Below, piece after piece: positions 1 through 8,007 of a stretch of 64,000 nt of DNA. The stretch spans positions 6,247-70,246 of the forward strand of contig JBJXFG010000113.1 in NCBI GenBank assembly GCA_046154665.1, read 5' to 3'. Position numbers and translations under genes: made by a program. Positions within the stretch are counted from its first letter, which is position 1. Each line of letters opens with the position of its first letter. Origin of the DNA: JAFLCM01 sp046154665. GTDB lineage: Bacteria; Planctomycetota; Phycisphaerae; Phycisphaerales; UBA1924. The notes under the pieces were generated by a model. The model was given only the letters and a program-made list of their open reading frames with translations, did not search any database and was not told the origin of the DNA.

Positions 1-135
1 AAATCCTTTGCAATTGGTGGTTATCCTCCGAGAGTCTCTCGACGGGGCGTGCAGTCACTAGGCCAACGACCGACAGTTGCCGGTTGCGTGTCTGGTTCTC
101 CGCACGAGGTCGGAGACCTCCTCAAGGAGAGTCCC

Positions 136-321
136 ATGGACAAGTTGCTTCGGATGCTGTTGGCGGTCGGCCCGCCCGTTGTCGTGCCGACCGGTATCTT
201 CGTGTTCATCAGTATCACGCTGATGCACCGGCCCACCCACGAGGTTATCTATGACTCTCTGCTCGCGGGTGCGTCGATCGCGGTTCATATCGGCGCCTCC
301 CGTCTGATGCGGAGTCGCTGA
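136..321 (+). CDS. small integral membrane protein, unknown function
   Basis: A 61-residue protein beginning MDKLLRMLL. I chose this ATG because AAGGAG lies about 7 bases upstream; an in-frame start further upstream at 49 would add a charged, non-conserved stretch. Residues 6-26 form one strongly hydrophobic segment containing VGPPVVVPTGIFVFIS. A second weaker one follows around residues 38-55 (LLAGASIAVHIGASRL). I recognise no family. The gene is followed by a GC-rich hairpin at 327-355, so it is probably a single transcription unit. It could be a membrane microprotein, but no partner is evident. Confidence 0.5.
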   Translation: MDKLLRMLLAVGPPVVVPTGIFVFISITLMHRPTHEVIYDSLLAGASIAVHIGASRLMRSR

Positions 322-326
322 CGACG

Positions 327-355
327 GCACCGGCCGGCCCCCCGCCGTCCGGTGC
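327..355 (+). terminator. hairpin downstream of the small membrane protein
   Basis: The arms GCACCGG (327-333) and CCGGTGC (349-355) are perfectly complementary and are followed by the T-rich stretch ATTCTCGTTCT. This looks like a weak intrinsic terminator separating the small membrane protein from the phosphoribosyltransferase. There is no clean T-run, so it could instead be one of the palindromic repeats common in this window. Confidence 0.35.
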
Positions 356-401
356 ATTCTCGTTCTACAGCCTAGGAATTATGGCGAGAGGAGCCCGGCG
401 C

Positions 402-1031
402 GTGGCACGACTCACGAACATCATCACCAAGGAAATACTACAGGCGCGTGTGCGAGCGCTGCGTGAACACATCTTTGATGACTACCGGCATTGTGACTCG
501 CTGGTCTTGATTCCAGTTCTCAACGGCGCGATTCGCTTCTGCGCCGATATCATGCGGGGATTGCATCAGTGCACTGAGCTATGTCCAATCATGGTGAGTT
601 CAAGAACCGGCATGATGCAGCACGAGACGAAAGTGCAATACGATATCCGAATGCCTCAAGCGGTACCGGGTCAACACGTGCTGATTGTGGAAGACCTGCT
701 CGACACTGGCACGACGCTCGCCGAGGTAGTGGCCAAAGTCGATCAACTCGGACCTCGCGATCTGCAGGTAGCTGTGCTTCTCGATAAGGAAGTCAAGCGA
801 ACTGGCCAAAACGCAGTCCGATTGCGGTATTCCGGCTTCCGTGTTCCGGATCGTTGGATCTGCGGGTACGGGATCGACTACATGCAGCGATTTCGCGAGT
901 TGAACCACATTTCGTACATTGAACTCTCCGATGAAGAAAAGTCCAGCGATGTTCGACATGTGAAGTTCGACCCCGAGCGCCAAGATGCGTCACAAGTCAA
1001 GAAGCCTCCTGATGAAGATCGTCTTGCGTGA
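402..1031 (+). CDS. hypoxanthine phosphoribosyltransferase-like protein (paralogue 1)
   Basis: A 209-residue type I phosphoribosyltransferase. The PRPP-binding loop VEDLLDTGTTL is intact, and a distal WICGYGIDYMQRFRELN matches the C-terminal base-binding part of HPRT. In the flexible loop the usual Ser-Tyr pair is replaced by SSRTG. A second, more canonical HPRT lies at 45855-46427. I chose GTG at 402 because GAGAGGAG ends 8 bases before it; an in-frame ATG at 381 has no comparable ribosome site. The gene uses more A/T-ending codons than its neighbours. Transfer, and a substrate other than hypoxanthine or guanine, are both plausible but unproven. Confidence 0.8.
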   Translation: MARLTNIITKEILQARVRALREHIFDDYRHCDSLVLIPVLNGAIRFCADIMRGLHQCTELCPIMVSSRTGMMQHETKVQYDIRMPQAVPGQHVLIVEDLLDTGTTLAEVVAKVDQLGPRDLQVAVLLDKEVKRTGQNAVRLRYSGFRVPDRWICGYGIDYMQRFRELNHISYIELSDEEKSSDVRHVKFDPERQDASQVKKPPDEDRLA

Positions 1032-1042
1032 TCCGCCGCGTC

Positions 1043-2092
1043 TCACAGCCTCTTCGAATAGTGGTACTCGATGGTGTGGGAGAGGTCGTTGAGGGCTCTG
1101 GTGAGCGATCCCTTGATGTAGCGGTGTTTTTCGTAGAAGCGGTGGCCGTCGAGGAATCGGGTATCGGTCCAGAGTTCGAGGACGCTTCCGCCGCGGCGCC
1201 GGGTTTCGCATTCGGCCCAGCCGAGGAGTCTGGTGCCCAGTCCTGTGGCGCGGTGGGACCGTGCGACGTAGAGCTTTTTGAGCTCGAAGCGGCCGGGGGA
1301 TGAGAGCGGGACGACGCCGGAGCTGCCGACGATTTTCCCGGCTGGGTCTTGGGCGACCCAGAAGGCACCGTCTTTTTTGGTGAAGGCGGTGGCGATGGCG
1401 AGTAGGTCGTGCTCTTCGACTTCGAGATCGAGGACGCAGCCGGGGTATTCGGACCAGATGTCGCCGATGAGGTTGATGAGGCCCTGGGCGTCGTCGTCGC
1501 GTGCGGGGCGGATGAGGCACTCGCTGAGGCGGCTGACTCTTTTTCCGGGCGCTTCGATGGGGCGCGACATGATGGCGCTGACGTAGTTGGTGTAGGGCCA
1601 CTGCCACGGTTCGACGTGGCGGAAGCCGCGCTTTTCGTAGAACTTCATGAGGCCGACGTCGGGCGCGGCCATGCTGAGGGCGAGTTCGAGCATGCCGAGT
1701 TCGCGGGCGCGGGTCTCGACGGCGTCGATGAGCTTGCCGCCGATTCCGGCACCCTGGATGTCGGGGTCGACGGCGAGGAGCGAGAAGTGGGCGACGCCGG
1801 GGAGCAGGAAAAAGGGCGGGAAGGAGGCGGTCTCGACTTCCTGGAAGAGGATGGTGCCGACGAGTCTTTCGGCGTCTTTGTGCGCGGGCGCGGGCATGGT
1901 GGCGACGAAGCACTCGCCGCTGTAGGCGCGTTCGCGGGTTTGCTCGACGGATTGACGGCCGGCGAGGGGCTTGAGGCCCATCTGGACCTGCGGGGCGTAA
2001 GCGCGGTGGAGGAGGCTCGTGAGGGTTTCGAGTGAGTCGGTGGGGGCGAGGCGGCGGAGGGTGATGGGCGGTGGTGTGGGCGGGGGGGGCAC
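1043..2092 (-). CDS. tandem GNAT acetyltransferase
   Basis: A 349-residue protein with two GNAT folds. The N-terminal copy (about residues 10-155) has LLAVDPDIQGAGIGGKLID, a classic acetyl-CoA pyrophosphate loop, followed by MKFYEKRGFRHV. The C-terminal copy (about 190-349) has LYVARSHRATGLGTRLL and HRFYEKHRYIKG. Both loops look intact, so both domains could bind acetyl-CoA. The substrate cannot be told from sequence. The gene converges on the phosphoribosyltransferase upstream and is separated from the oxidoreductase on the other side by a long palindrome at 2143-2252. Confidence 0.85.
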   Translation of the reverse strand: MPPPPTPPPITLRRLAPTDSLETLTSLLHRAYAPQVQMGLKPLAGRQSVEQTRERAYSGECFVATMPAPAHKDAERLVGTILFQEVETASFPPFFLLPGVAHFSLLAVDPDIQGAGIGGKLIDAVETRARELGMLELALSMAAPDVGLMKFYEKRGFRHVEPWQWPYTNYVSAIMSRPIEAPGKRVSRLSECLIRPARDDDAQGLINLIGDIWSEYPGCVLDLEVEEHDLLAIATAFTKKDGAFWVAQDPAGKIVGSSGVVPLSSPGRFELKKLYVARSHRATGLGTRLLGWAECETRRRGGSVLELWTDTRFLDGHRFYEKHRYIKGSLTRALNDLSHTIEYHYSKRL

Positions 2093-2142
2093 GGGGAGAT
2101 GGTAAACGGTGCGAGAGAGCAGGAGCGAAACACTCGTTCAAG

Positions 2143-2252
2143 GGTGGTGTCGCAGTTTGAAATCTGGAGCGGTGGGGCAGGCTTCCGGGCTGCCATTTAC
2201 AAGGCAGGCAGGCTGGAAGCCTGCCCCACCGATTCAAAGTGAGACACCACCC
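2143..2252. repeat. nested palindromic intergenic element
   Basis: The outer arms GGTGGTGTC (from 2143) and GACACCACC (to 2252) enclose inner arms GGTGGGGCAGGCTTCC (2172-2187) and GGAAGCCTGCCCCACC (2216-2231). TTTGAA and TTCAAA lie between outer and inner arms. The GGTGGGGCAGGCTTCC word recurs inside valS at 13549-13564. The element sits between divergently transcribed genes. Confidence 0.8.
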
Positions 2253-2302
2253 GGTCGGAGACCGCTGCCACCGGGGACGGCGCTGTCGTCTATCCTCGGT
2301 GC

Positions 2303-3505
2303 GTGAGCGATGGTGCCGTCAGTCGTGTGGATGTGGCGATCCTCGGCGGGGGGATCGCGGGGCTTTGGATTCTTGATGAGTGTCGGCGGGCGGGGTTGAA
2401 TGCGGTTGTGCTTGAGAAGAGTGCGCTGGGGACGGGGCAGTCTTTGTGGTCGCAGGGGATCATCCACGGCGGGCTGAAGTACACGCTCTCCGGGCTGCTC
2501 AACCCATCGGCGCAGGCGGTGCGGGAGATGCCCGGGGTTTGGCGGCGGTGTCTGGCGGGGGAGATCGAGCCGGACCTGCGTGGGGCTCGGCTGCGGGCGC
2601 CGTTCTGTCACTTGTGGCGGACGGACTCGATCGCTTCGCGGGCGGCGATGATCGGGGCGAAGGTGGGGCTGCGGGTGACGCCGACGGATGTGGCGGTGGG
2701 GGATCGGCCGGCGGCGCTGCGCGGTGTGCCGGGGGTGGTGGCGCGGTTGGAGGAGCAGGTGATCGATGTCGGGTCGGTGCTGGGGGTTTTGGCGGGGCGG
2801 AATGTGGGGCGGGTGCTTTTGACGCCGCGGGTGCGGGTGTTGCCGGGGGGGGCGGGCGGTGTGCGTGTGGTGTTGGATGGGGAGCGTGCTGGGTCGGCGG
2901 TGCTGGAGGCTCGGTGGCTGGTTCTTTCGGCGGGGGGGGGAAACGCGGGGCTGCGCGAGGCGCTTGGGCTCGAGCCGGGGCGGACGCAGGTTCGGCCTTT
3001 GCATCAGGCGATGGTGCGGGGTGGTTCTCTGGGTGAGTTGAACGGCCATTGCGTGGACGGGGCGGAGACTCGGGTGACGGTGACTTCCGCGCGCGATGCA
3101 GCGGGGCGGGTGGTGTGGCAGGTGGGGGGGCGGCTCGCTGAGGCTGGGGTTGCGCTGGATGAGGCGGCGCTGGTGGAATCGGCGAAGCGCGAGCTGGCGG
3201 CGTGCTTGCCTGGGGTGGACTTTTCGGGTTGCGAGTGGTGCGGGTATCGGGCGGATCGGGCGGAGTTTTCACCCGGGGGGCGGGGCGGCGGGTTGGTGAG
3301 GCCGGATGACGCGACGGTGCTGGTGGAAGGTCGGGTGATCTCGGCGTGGCCGACGAAGCTGGCGCTGGCGCCGCGGCTGGCGGAGATGGTGCTCGAGCGC
3401 GTCAGCGCGGGGCGCGAGCGCGCGAGTGATGCGCTGCCGGCGTGGGCGGCGGCGGCGGTGGGGGCGGCGCCTTGGGACGAGGCGGGGCGGGTGTGGCGGG
3501 GGTAG
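2303..3505 (+). CDS. FAD-dependent oxidoreductase (DAO family)
   Basis: A 400-residue flavoprotein. Residues 9-32 hold the dinucleotide-binding motif VAILGGGIAGLWILDE, ending in an acidic residue at VVLEK, as in D-amino-acid oxidase and glycerol-3-phosphate dehydrogenase relatives. SLWSQGIIHGG follows the FAD loop, where DAO-family enzymes place the flavin-contacting Gln and His. The central region is an alanine- and valine-rich substrate domain without a diagnostic motif. Start is GTG at 2303, which places the Rossmann motif close to the N-terminus. The substrate is unknown. It is followed by an octamer array rather than a co-transcribed gene. Confidence 0.8.
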   Translation: MSDGAVSRVDVAILGGGIAGLWILDECRRAGLNAVVLEKSALGTGQSLWSQGIIHGGLKYTLSGLLNPSAQAVREMPGVWRRCLAGEIEPDLRGARLRAPFCHLWRTDSIASRAAMIGAKVGLRVTPTDVAVGDRPAALRGVPGVVARLEEQVIDVGSVLGVLAGRNVGRVLLTPRVRVLPGGAGGVRVVLDGERAGSAVLEARWLVLSAGGGNAGLREALGLEPGRTQVRPLHQAMVRGGSLGELNGHCVDGAETRVTVTSARDAAGRVVWQVGGRLAEAGVALDEAALVESAKRELAACLPGVDFSGCEWCGYRADRAEFSPGGRGGGLVRPDDATVLVEGRVISAWPTKLALAPRLAEMVLERVSAGRERASDALPAWAAAAVGAAPWDEAGRVWRG

Positions 3506-3511
3506 GGGAAG

Positions 3512-3610
3512 TGGTCGAGTGGTCGAGTGGTCGAGTGGTCGAGTGGTCGAGTGGTCGAGTGGTCGAGTGGTCGAGTGGTCGAGTGGTCGAGTGGTCGAGT
3601 GGTCGAGTGG
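3512..3610. repeat. tandem 8-bp array (GGTCGAGT)n
   Basis: About twelve near-perfect copies of the 8-bp unit GGTCGAGT run head to tail just after the oxidoreductase stop. A degenerate complementary-strand array of CACTTGAC-type octamers occupies 3736-3775. The intervening DNA (3611-3735) contains no gene I can support. Confidence 0.95.
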
Positions 3611-3779
3611 TGCGCAACGTGCTGGTGAGTGGTTTGTTGCGTGCGGGCGCGGAGCGTGACGGTTCGGTGCGCTCATCGTCGGCGTGGGGCGAGCGAGTTG
3701 CATGTGTGATGGCTTGCGTGGTCTAGGCACTCTGCCACTTGAACACTTGACCACTTGACCACTCGACCACTTCCTTGAA

Positions 3780-3808
3780 ACCCCTCCCTGACGGTCGGGG
3801 TTTTGTTG
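3780..3808. repeat. ACCCC...GGGGT dispersed element, copy 1
   Basis: A 29-bp unit reading ACCCCTCCCTGACGG then TCGGGGTTTTGTTG. Its ends ACCCC and GGGGT can pair. Related copies lie at 4381-4409, 21080-21108, 26562-26590 and 28669-28696. Several directly follow a tandem octamer array, as this one does. The hairpin followed by T-rich DNA could act as a terminator on the + strand. Confidence 0.8.
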
Positions 3809-3816
3809 TGCGTGCG

Positions 3817-4176
3817 CTATCCCGCGAAATGGCAGCGGCTGGTACACGTTTCGTGGACGACGACCTCGCTGAGCTGCGGCAACTTGGGCTTCAGCGCGTT
3901 CCAGATGTAGACGGCGATCATCTCGCTCGTCGGGTTTTCGAGGCCATTGATTTCGTTGAGGCAATAGTGGTCGAGGCGTTGGCGGATGGGTTCGACGGCG
4001 GACTTGATCTCGCCGTAGTCCATGAGGTAGCCCTTTTCGGGGGCGACGTCACCTTCGACGACGACGTCGACGCGGAAGGAGTGGCCGTGGAGACGTCGGC
4101 ACTTGTGGCCCTCGGGGAACGAGGGGAGCCAGTGGGCGGCCTCGAAGTCGAAGGATTTGACGAGGCGGAGGTGCAT
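3817..4176 (-). CDS. queD: 6-carboxy-5,6,7,8-tetrahydropterin synthase (QueD)
   Basis: A 119-residue member of the PTPS/QueD family, which converts dihydroneopterin triphosphate to carboxytetrahydropterin for queuosine synthesis. Zinc ligands are visible: His15 in FEAAHWLP, and His30 and His32 in RRLHGHSF. The C-terminal VVVHETCTSRCHF carries the conserved Glu of the active site. The position of the catalytic Cys is taken by Cys26 in HKCRRLHGH. Start is set at MHLRLVKSFDFEAAH; DNA beyond it is repeat. The next gene upstream on this strand is queE, with heptamer repeats between them, which supports a role in 7-deazaguanine synthesis. Confidence 0.93.
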   Translation of the reverse strand: MHLRLVKSFDFEAAHWLPSFPEGHKCRRLHGHSFRVDVVVEGDVAPEKGYLMDYGEIKSAVEPIRQRLDHYCLNEINGLENPTSEMIAVYIWNALKPKLPQLSEVVVHETCTSRCHFAG

Positions 4177-4210
4177 GGAAGGCGGGGGGCAGTGGGCAGT
4201 GGGGCTTGGG

Positions 4211-4294
4211 CAGTCGGGAGTCGGGAGTCGGGAGTGGGGAGTCGGGAGTCGGGAGTCGGGAGTCGGGAGTCGGGAGTCGGGAGTCGGGAGTCGG
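4211..4294. repeat. tandem 7-bp array (GGGAGTC)n
   Basis: About twelve copies of GGGAGTC with occasional variant units fill the space between queD and queE. The reverse-complement heptamer CCCGACT forms arrays at 5239-5362 and 29717-29782, with shorter runs at 34830-34858 and 46435-46471. Confidence 0.95.
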
Positions 4295-4380
4295 AAAAGC
4301 GGCATCGTAGCGAGCGGTTGGCGGCTCTCTGACTTCTTTGCTGCTTTGTTGATTTGCTGCTTTGCTGTTCTCGCTCCGCG

Positions 4381-4409
4381 GCCCCTCCCTGACGGTCGGG
4401 GTTCTGCTG
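4381..4409. repeat. ACCCC...GGGGT dispersed element, copy 2
   Basis: The unit begins GCCCCTCCCTGACGG and continues TCGGGGTTCTGCTG, immediately before the queE stop codon. It is one of five copies in the window (3780, 4381, 21080, 26562 and 28669). Confidence 0.75.
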
Positions 4410-4412
4410 ACC

Positions 4413-5108
4413 TCACACACCGCGGGTGTGCGGCTCCCAGATGTATTTGTGGAGTTGGGTTTGCAGGGTGACGTTGAGGCCGTCGGCGAGGATCCACTGG
4501 GCGAGGTCGCGCAGGGGCAGGGCGGGTTGGCCGAGGATTTCCAGGCCTTTGGGCTGCTCGAAGACGGCGCTGAACAGGACGGCGCTGACCTTTACGGGCA
4601 GGTCGTGCCGGCGCACGATGTCGCGGGCCCACTCGTAGTCGTGGCGGTCACAGATGACGAACTTCACTTCGTCGTGGGGGCGGAGGCGGTCGAGGTTGGC
4701 CCAATCGTTGCGGTGCGATTCGCCGCTGGCGGGGGTCTTGAGGTCCATGATGCGGACGACGCGGGGGTCGCATGGTTGGGCGTCGGTGCCGTTGATGTTG
4801 CAGGCGCCGCTGGTTTCGACGAGGACGGTTTTGCCGCGCTCGCAGAGCTGGTGCATGAGGTCGAAGACGCGGGGCTGGAGGAGGGGCTCGCCGCCGGTGA
4901 CTTCGATGAGGTCGGTGGGGTGGGTGAGGGCTTCGGCGATGAGGTCGTCGATTTCGCGCGGGGCACCTTCGTGGAAGGCGTACTCGGTGTCGCAGTACGA
5001 GCAGCGCAGGTGGCAGCCGGCGAGGCGGATGAAGACGCACGGCCTGCCGACGCGGGTGGATTCGCCCTGGATCGAGAAGAAGACTTCGTTGATGCGGAGG
5101 GTGGGCAT
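4413..5108 (-). CDS. queE: 7-carboxy-7-deazaguanine synthase (QueE), radical SAM
   Basis: A 231-residue radical SAM enzyme that contracts carboxytetrahydropterin to 7-carboxy-7-deazaguanine. The N-terminus MPTLRINEVFFSIQGEST matches the QueE family. The iron-sulfur motif reads LAGCHLRCSYCDTEYAF, i.e. CxxxCxxC as C-HLR-C-SY-C. EVTGGEPLLQP is the SAM-contacting GGE motif. Length is normal for the family. Start is fixed by the conserved N-terminus. It lies upstream of queD on the same strand with a repeat array between; the other queuosine genes are not in this window. Confidence 0.95.
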   Translation of the reverse strand: MPTLRINEVFFSIQGESTRVGRPCVFIRLAGCHLRCSYCDTEYAFHEGAPREIDDLIAEALTHPTDLIEVTGGEPLLQPRVFDLMHQLCERGKTVLVETSGACNINGTDAQPCDPRVVRIMDLKTPASGESHRNDWANLDRLRPHDEVKFVICDRHDYEWARDIVRRHDLPVKVSAVLFSAVFEQPKGLEILGQPALPLRDLAQWILADGLNVTLQTQLHKYIWEPHTRGV

Positions 5109-5238
5109 TTTGGGGAAGGCACGGAGGGACGGAGGCACGAAGGCACGGAGTGGGGCGGAGGTGCGGAGGTGCGGAGTGGTGGAGTGGCGGGTGTTGAGTG
5201 AACTTGAACTGTAGCGAGTGATTCTCGACCCTTCGTTG

Positions 5239-5362
5239 CCGATTGCCGACTCCCGACTCCCGACTCCCGACTGCCGACACCCGACTGCCGACACCCGACT
5301 CCCGACTCCCGACACCCGACTGCCGACACCCGACTCCCGACTCCCGACTCCCGATTGCCGAC
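5239..5362. repeat. tandem 7-bp array (CCCGACT)n
   Basis: Roughly seventeen copies of CCCGACT, CCGACTG or CCGACAC units run between the YdjY-like gene and queE. A further stretch of CACGGAGG-type units lies at 5110-5185. No gene is supported between 5109 and 5389. Confidence 0.95.
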
Positions 5363-5389
5363 TGCCCAAGCCCCACTGCCCACTGCCCT

Positions 5390-6187
5390 TCACTTGCTGT
5401 TTTCGTCCGGTGCCAGCCGCACCACGACCTTTGTGCCCAGCGGCGGCACGCGCTCGCGGTCGGCGATCCAGACGGGTTCGGCGATTGATGATTCGGGGCT
5501 GAAGGGTTGGGTCCAGGCGATGGTTTCGCTGCCGAAGCTGGCGAGGCCGATGAGGGTGCCGGCGCTGTCGGCGTCGTAGCGCTCGGGGGGGAGGGCGGGC
5601 GGTTGTCCGGGCGCGGGGTTGGCGCGCTTGATGATCACCGAGCCGGCGAAGACGAAGCCCGCGTTGAGTGCTGAGGCGCGCTCGTTGGTCTTGGCGTTGA
5701 CGACCCACTCGAGCGGCGAAGCGGTGCGATTTTGCTTTGTGGCGGGGTCGGTCCACGCGAACGTGACGGCGACCGCGTCGCCTTCCGGGGGCGTGGGGGC
5801 GGGGGCTTTCTCTCCGGGCTTGGGTTCGGGCCACGTCACCGGGCGGCCCGGCTTGAAGCCCGCCAGCAGCATCGCGGCGTGGACCTGCGAGGGTTTCACC
5901 AGTGTCATCACCAGCGATTCATGCTCTTTGGAATCGCGCGGGCAGGCGAGGACTTCGAGGTAGAGCTTTTTGTTGGGGTCGGCGAGGCCGGCGATGACGG
6001 TGCTGTCGAACTCGACGACGCGGGCGGCGCGGTCGACTCGGACCGAGGGGAAGACTTCGACCAGGCCTTCGGCGGGGGGCGCGGGGGGGGCGGGGGCAGG
6101 GGCAGGGGCAGGGGCGGGGGATTCCGGTTGAGTTGCGGCTGGATTTGCGAGAAGGATTGAGATCAGCGGGAGGAGGGTGAGCGCCAT
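5390..6187 (-). CDS. exported YdjY-domain protein
   Basis: A 265-residue protein with an N-terminal hydrophobic signal (LTLLPLISILLANPAATQ) and a Pro-Ala linker at residues 24-40. The domain at about 45-150 (VFPSVRVDRAARVVEF, YLEVLACPRDSKEHESL, VHAAMLLAGFKPGRPV) resembles the YdjY domain of planctomycete exported proteins. The linker is interrupted by a second Pro-rich stretch near residue 125. Function is unknown; location is probably periplasmic or outer surface. The second half (residues 150-265) has no motif I recognise. Confidence 0.7.
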   Translation of the reverse strand: MALTLLPLISILLANPAATQPESPAPAPAPAPAPPAPPAEGLVEVFPSVRVDRAARVVEFDSTVIAGLADPNKKLYLEVLACPRDSKEHESLVMTLVKPSQVHAAMLLAGFKPGRPVTWPEPKPGEKAPAPTPPEGDAVAVTFAWTDPATKQNRTASPLEWVVNAKTNERASALNAGFVFAGSVIIKRANPAPGQPPALPPERYDADSAGTLIGLASFGSETIAWTQPFSPESSIAEPVWIADRERVPPLGTKVVVRLAPDENSK

Positions 6188-6240
6188 GCGGGATCGTTGG
6201 CGCGCGGGCTCGGTGTCGTGTGGTATCCGCGCGGTTCGGC

Positions 6241-6281
6241 ACCGATGTCGATCCGCGGACGGATCGACATCGGTGGCACGG
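6241..6281. repeat. perfect 15-bp hairpin ending GTGGCACGG
   Basis: The arms ACCGATGTCGATCCG (6241-6255) and CGGATCGACATCGGT (6260-6274) are perfectly complementary around a 4-base loop and are followed by GGCACGG. It resembles a single-hairpin member of the GTGGCAC family seen at 27379, 31429, 40809, 48048, 51100, 52165 and 58794. Confidence 0.85.
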
Positions 6282-6307
6282 CGGTTCGGTTGCGGGGTGT
6301 TGCGGCC

Positions 6308-6829
6308 TCAGCGCCGGCGGCGCAGCGCGAGGGTTCCGAAGGCCGCGAGCATGGTTGCCGAGCCCGGTGTGGGGATGTATCGGGCGAGGCCGGTGAGGCC
6401 GAGGGTTCGGTCGTTGGGGAAGAGGACGCCGACGTCTTCGAACGACTGTGCGGGGAGCGTGGTGGCGGCGCGGGGCGATGGCGTGAGTGGGGTGGTGAGC
6501 GCGGCTCGGGCGGGCGCGGGGGTTGCGCCGGTGGCGGCTTCGAAGCGGGGCGCGCGGTTGGTGAGGTCTGCGAGCTGCGCGAAAGCGGCCGGCTCGGGCG
6601 TGATCGAGGGGAGTTCGATTGCGGCGTCCGTGAGGAACGCGTCCGTGGAGAGCACAAACCCGGCGGGGTTCGCGGCGGTGAGCGCGCGTGACCGGTCCGG
6701 CGACAGCTCCGCGAGGGTGGGGAGGGTGCCGGTGGGTCCTGTGTGCCAGTCCAGGCGCGCGGCCTCGGCGGAGACAGCGGTCAGCGGCGGAAGGGCCGCC
6801 GCGGCGAAGATGAACAGACCATTTTTCAC
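6308..6829 (-). CDS. exported protein with C-terminal sorting-type anchor
   Basis: A 173-residue secreted protein. The N-terminus MKNGLFIFAAAALPPLTAVSA is a signal peptide. The C-terminus reads TPGSATMLAAFGTLALRRRR: a Pro-Gly turn, a hydrophobic helix and an Arg run, the arrangement of PEP-CTERM-like sorting signals. The body (residues 25-150) is alanine- and threonine-rich with no recognised domain. Two other proteins here end the same way (28703-29479 and 43047-43823). It is presumably processed by a transpeptidase encoded elsewhere. Confidence 0.7.
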   Translation of the reverse strand: MKNGLFIFAAAALPPLTAVSAEAARLDWHTGPTGTLPTLAELSPDRSRALTAANPAGFVLSTDAFLTDAAIELPSITPEPAAFAQLADLTNRAPRFEAATGATPAPARAALTTPLTPSPRAATTLPAQSFEDVGVLFPNDRTLGLTGLARYIPTPGSATMLAAFGTLALRRRR

Positions 6830-7218
6830 GACGAACTCGACCTCTTACTCACTCGATGAAACGGAAGACTCGTTGACGCCGACCCGCGCGGCCAACCCCC
6901 GGTGAGGGGATTTTTGTGGCGTCGCATGGCGTCAATCCCACGATGGATTCACCATAGTCCGGGGTCGTGGGAAGACAAGGCTTGGAGCTTTGTACGCCGA
7001 CGGATTCACAGAGGTTTGACGGACAGTTGGCGGAGTGCGGCCAGATGTTGGGGTGGTTTTCGGAACCTGGGTGGTGGGGGCCCCTGCTTTCAGGCGGGGG
7101 AAGGGGGTTTTCCCGGAAGAGCGCGCGTGGTAAAGGTCGGCAAGGCCCACGCGACCGCGTGCGCCTCCGTCACTTCGCCCACCCCCCGGTTGGCGGCTCA
7201 GTGACGGCTTCGTCGGGC
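6830..7218. other. 389-bp intergenic region
   Basis: No gene is supported. It contains the upstream region of the minus-strand anchored protein (6829) and a GC-rich symmetric stretch near 7078-7110 (GGGGGCCCCTGC followed by AGGCGGGGG). No tRNA-like structure or clear promoter was seen. Confidence 0.5.
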
Positions 7219-7950
7219 TTACTCCGCTGTGACGGGGTTCTCGATGGTGCCGAGGTGTTCGATTTCGATGCGGACTTTGTCGCCCGCGCGGAGGTAGCGG
7301 GGCGGGGTGCGGCCCATGCCGACGCCGCTGGGGGTGCCGGTGAGGATGAGGGTTCCGGGCAGCAGCGTGGTGCCTCGGGAGAGATCGGCGATGAGGTTGG
7401 CGATCGAAAAGATCATGTCGCTGGTGCGCGCGTCCTGGACCGGTTCGGCGTTGAGCGTGGTGACGAGGCGGAGGTTCATGGGGTCGGGCACTTCGGCGGC
7501 GGGGACGATGCGTGGGCCGATGGGGCAGAAGGTGTCGAAGCTCTTGCCGCGGTAGAACTGACCGCCGGAGCCTTGTTTTTGCCACCAGCGTGCGGAGACG
7601 TCGTTGGCGACGCAGTAGCCGAGGATGATGCCGCTGGCGGGGTTGCGTGCGTCGGCTTCGGTGGCGTCGCGGGTTGGGTTGGCGATGACGAAGCCGAGTT
7701 CGCCTTCGTAGTCGACTTGTTCCTGGTCTTGGCAAACCCTGGGAATGATGATGGGATCACCCGATAGCGCGAGTGAGGCGGGGCTCTTGGTGAAGACCAT
7801 GGGGCGGTCCGGGACGGCGGCACCCTGCTCTTTGGCGTGCTCGGCGTAGTTGCGGCCGATGCCGATGATCTGGCGGATGTGCAAGAGGCCGCCGCCCGAC
7901 GACGCCGGCAGGACGATGGAGACGGCGTGGTCGGTTCGGAGGAGGTTCAT
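7219..7950 (-). CDS. fumarylacetoacetate hydrolase-family protein
   Basis: A 243-residue member of the FAH superfamily, whose members hydrolyse or decarboxylate beta-dicarbonyl acids in aromatic or sugar-acid breakdown. The family core is clear: IIGIGRNYAEHAKE near the N-terminus, metal-binding acids in VDYEGELGFVI, the signature GYCVANDVSARWWQ, then KSFDTFCPIGP and TLILTGTPSGVGMGR. Length suits the bacterial single-domain form. Substrate cannot be assigned. The peroxiredoxin lies 57 bp upstream on the same strand, across a short repeat. Confidence 0.88.
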   Translation of the reverse strand: MNLLRTDHAVSIVLPASSGGGLLHIRQIIGIGRNYAEHAKEQGAAVPDRPMVFTKSPASLALSGDPIIIPRVCQDQEQVDYEGELGFVIANPTRDATEADARNPASGIILGYCVANDVSARWWQKQGSGGQFYRGKSFDTFCPIGPRIVPAAEVPDPMNLRLVTTLNAEPVQDARTSDMIFSIANLIADLSRGTTLLPGTLILTGTPSGVGMGRTPPRYLRAGDKVRIEIEHLGTIENPVTAE

Positions 7951-7954
7951 GGGG

Positions 7955-7991
7955 AAGGCATCGAGGCAAGAGGCATCGAGGCATCGAGTGG
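7955..7991. repeat. AGGCATCG repeat, intergenic copy
   Basis: AAGGCATCGAGGCA, then AGAGGCATCGAGGCATCG, then AGTGG. A nearly identical string occurs inside valS at 12593-12629, so the intergenic word is also present as coding sequence. Confidence 0.85.
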
Positions 7992-8007
7992 GGCGATGCC
8001 TTCGGCA

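Noticed and set aside
990..2237. Long frame opposite the GNAT gene region
   Set aside because: It is almost entirely Arg, Pro and His, typical of out-of-frame reading of GC-rich coding DNA; the 349-residue GNAT frame on the same strand explains the region.
3512..3659. Open frames translating the GGTCGAGT octamer array
   Set aside because: The frames exist on both strands only because an 8-bp repeat without a stop is open in every third register. There is no start signal, no domain and no conservation.
3512..5362. CRISPR array
   Set aside because: The tandem units are 7-8 bp with no spacers, and there are no cas genes nearby.
5218..5502. Frames through the CCCGACT array
   Set aside because: They encode simple PTPDSRL-type repeats and overlap the YdjY-like gene on the other strand; considered shadows of repeat DNA.
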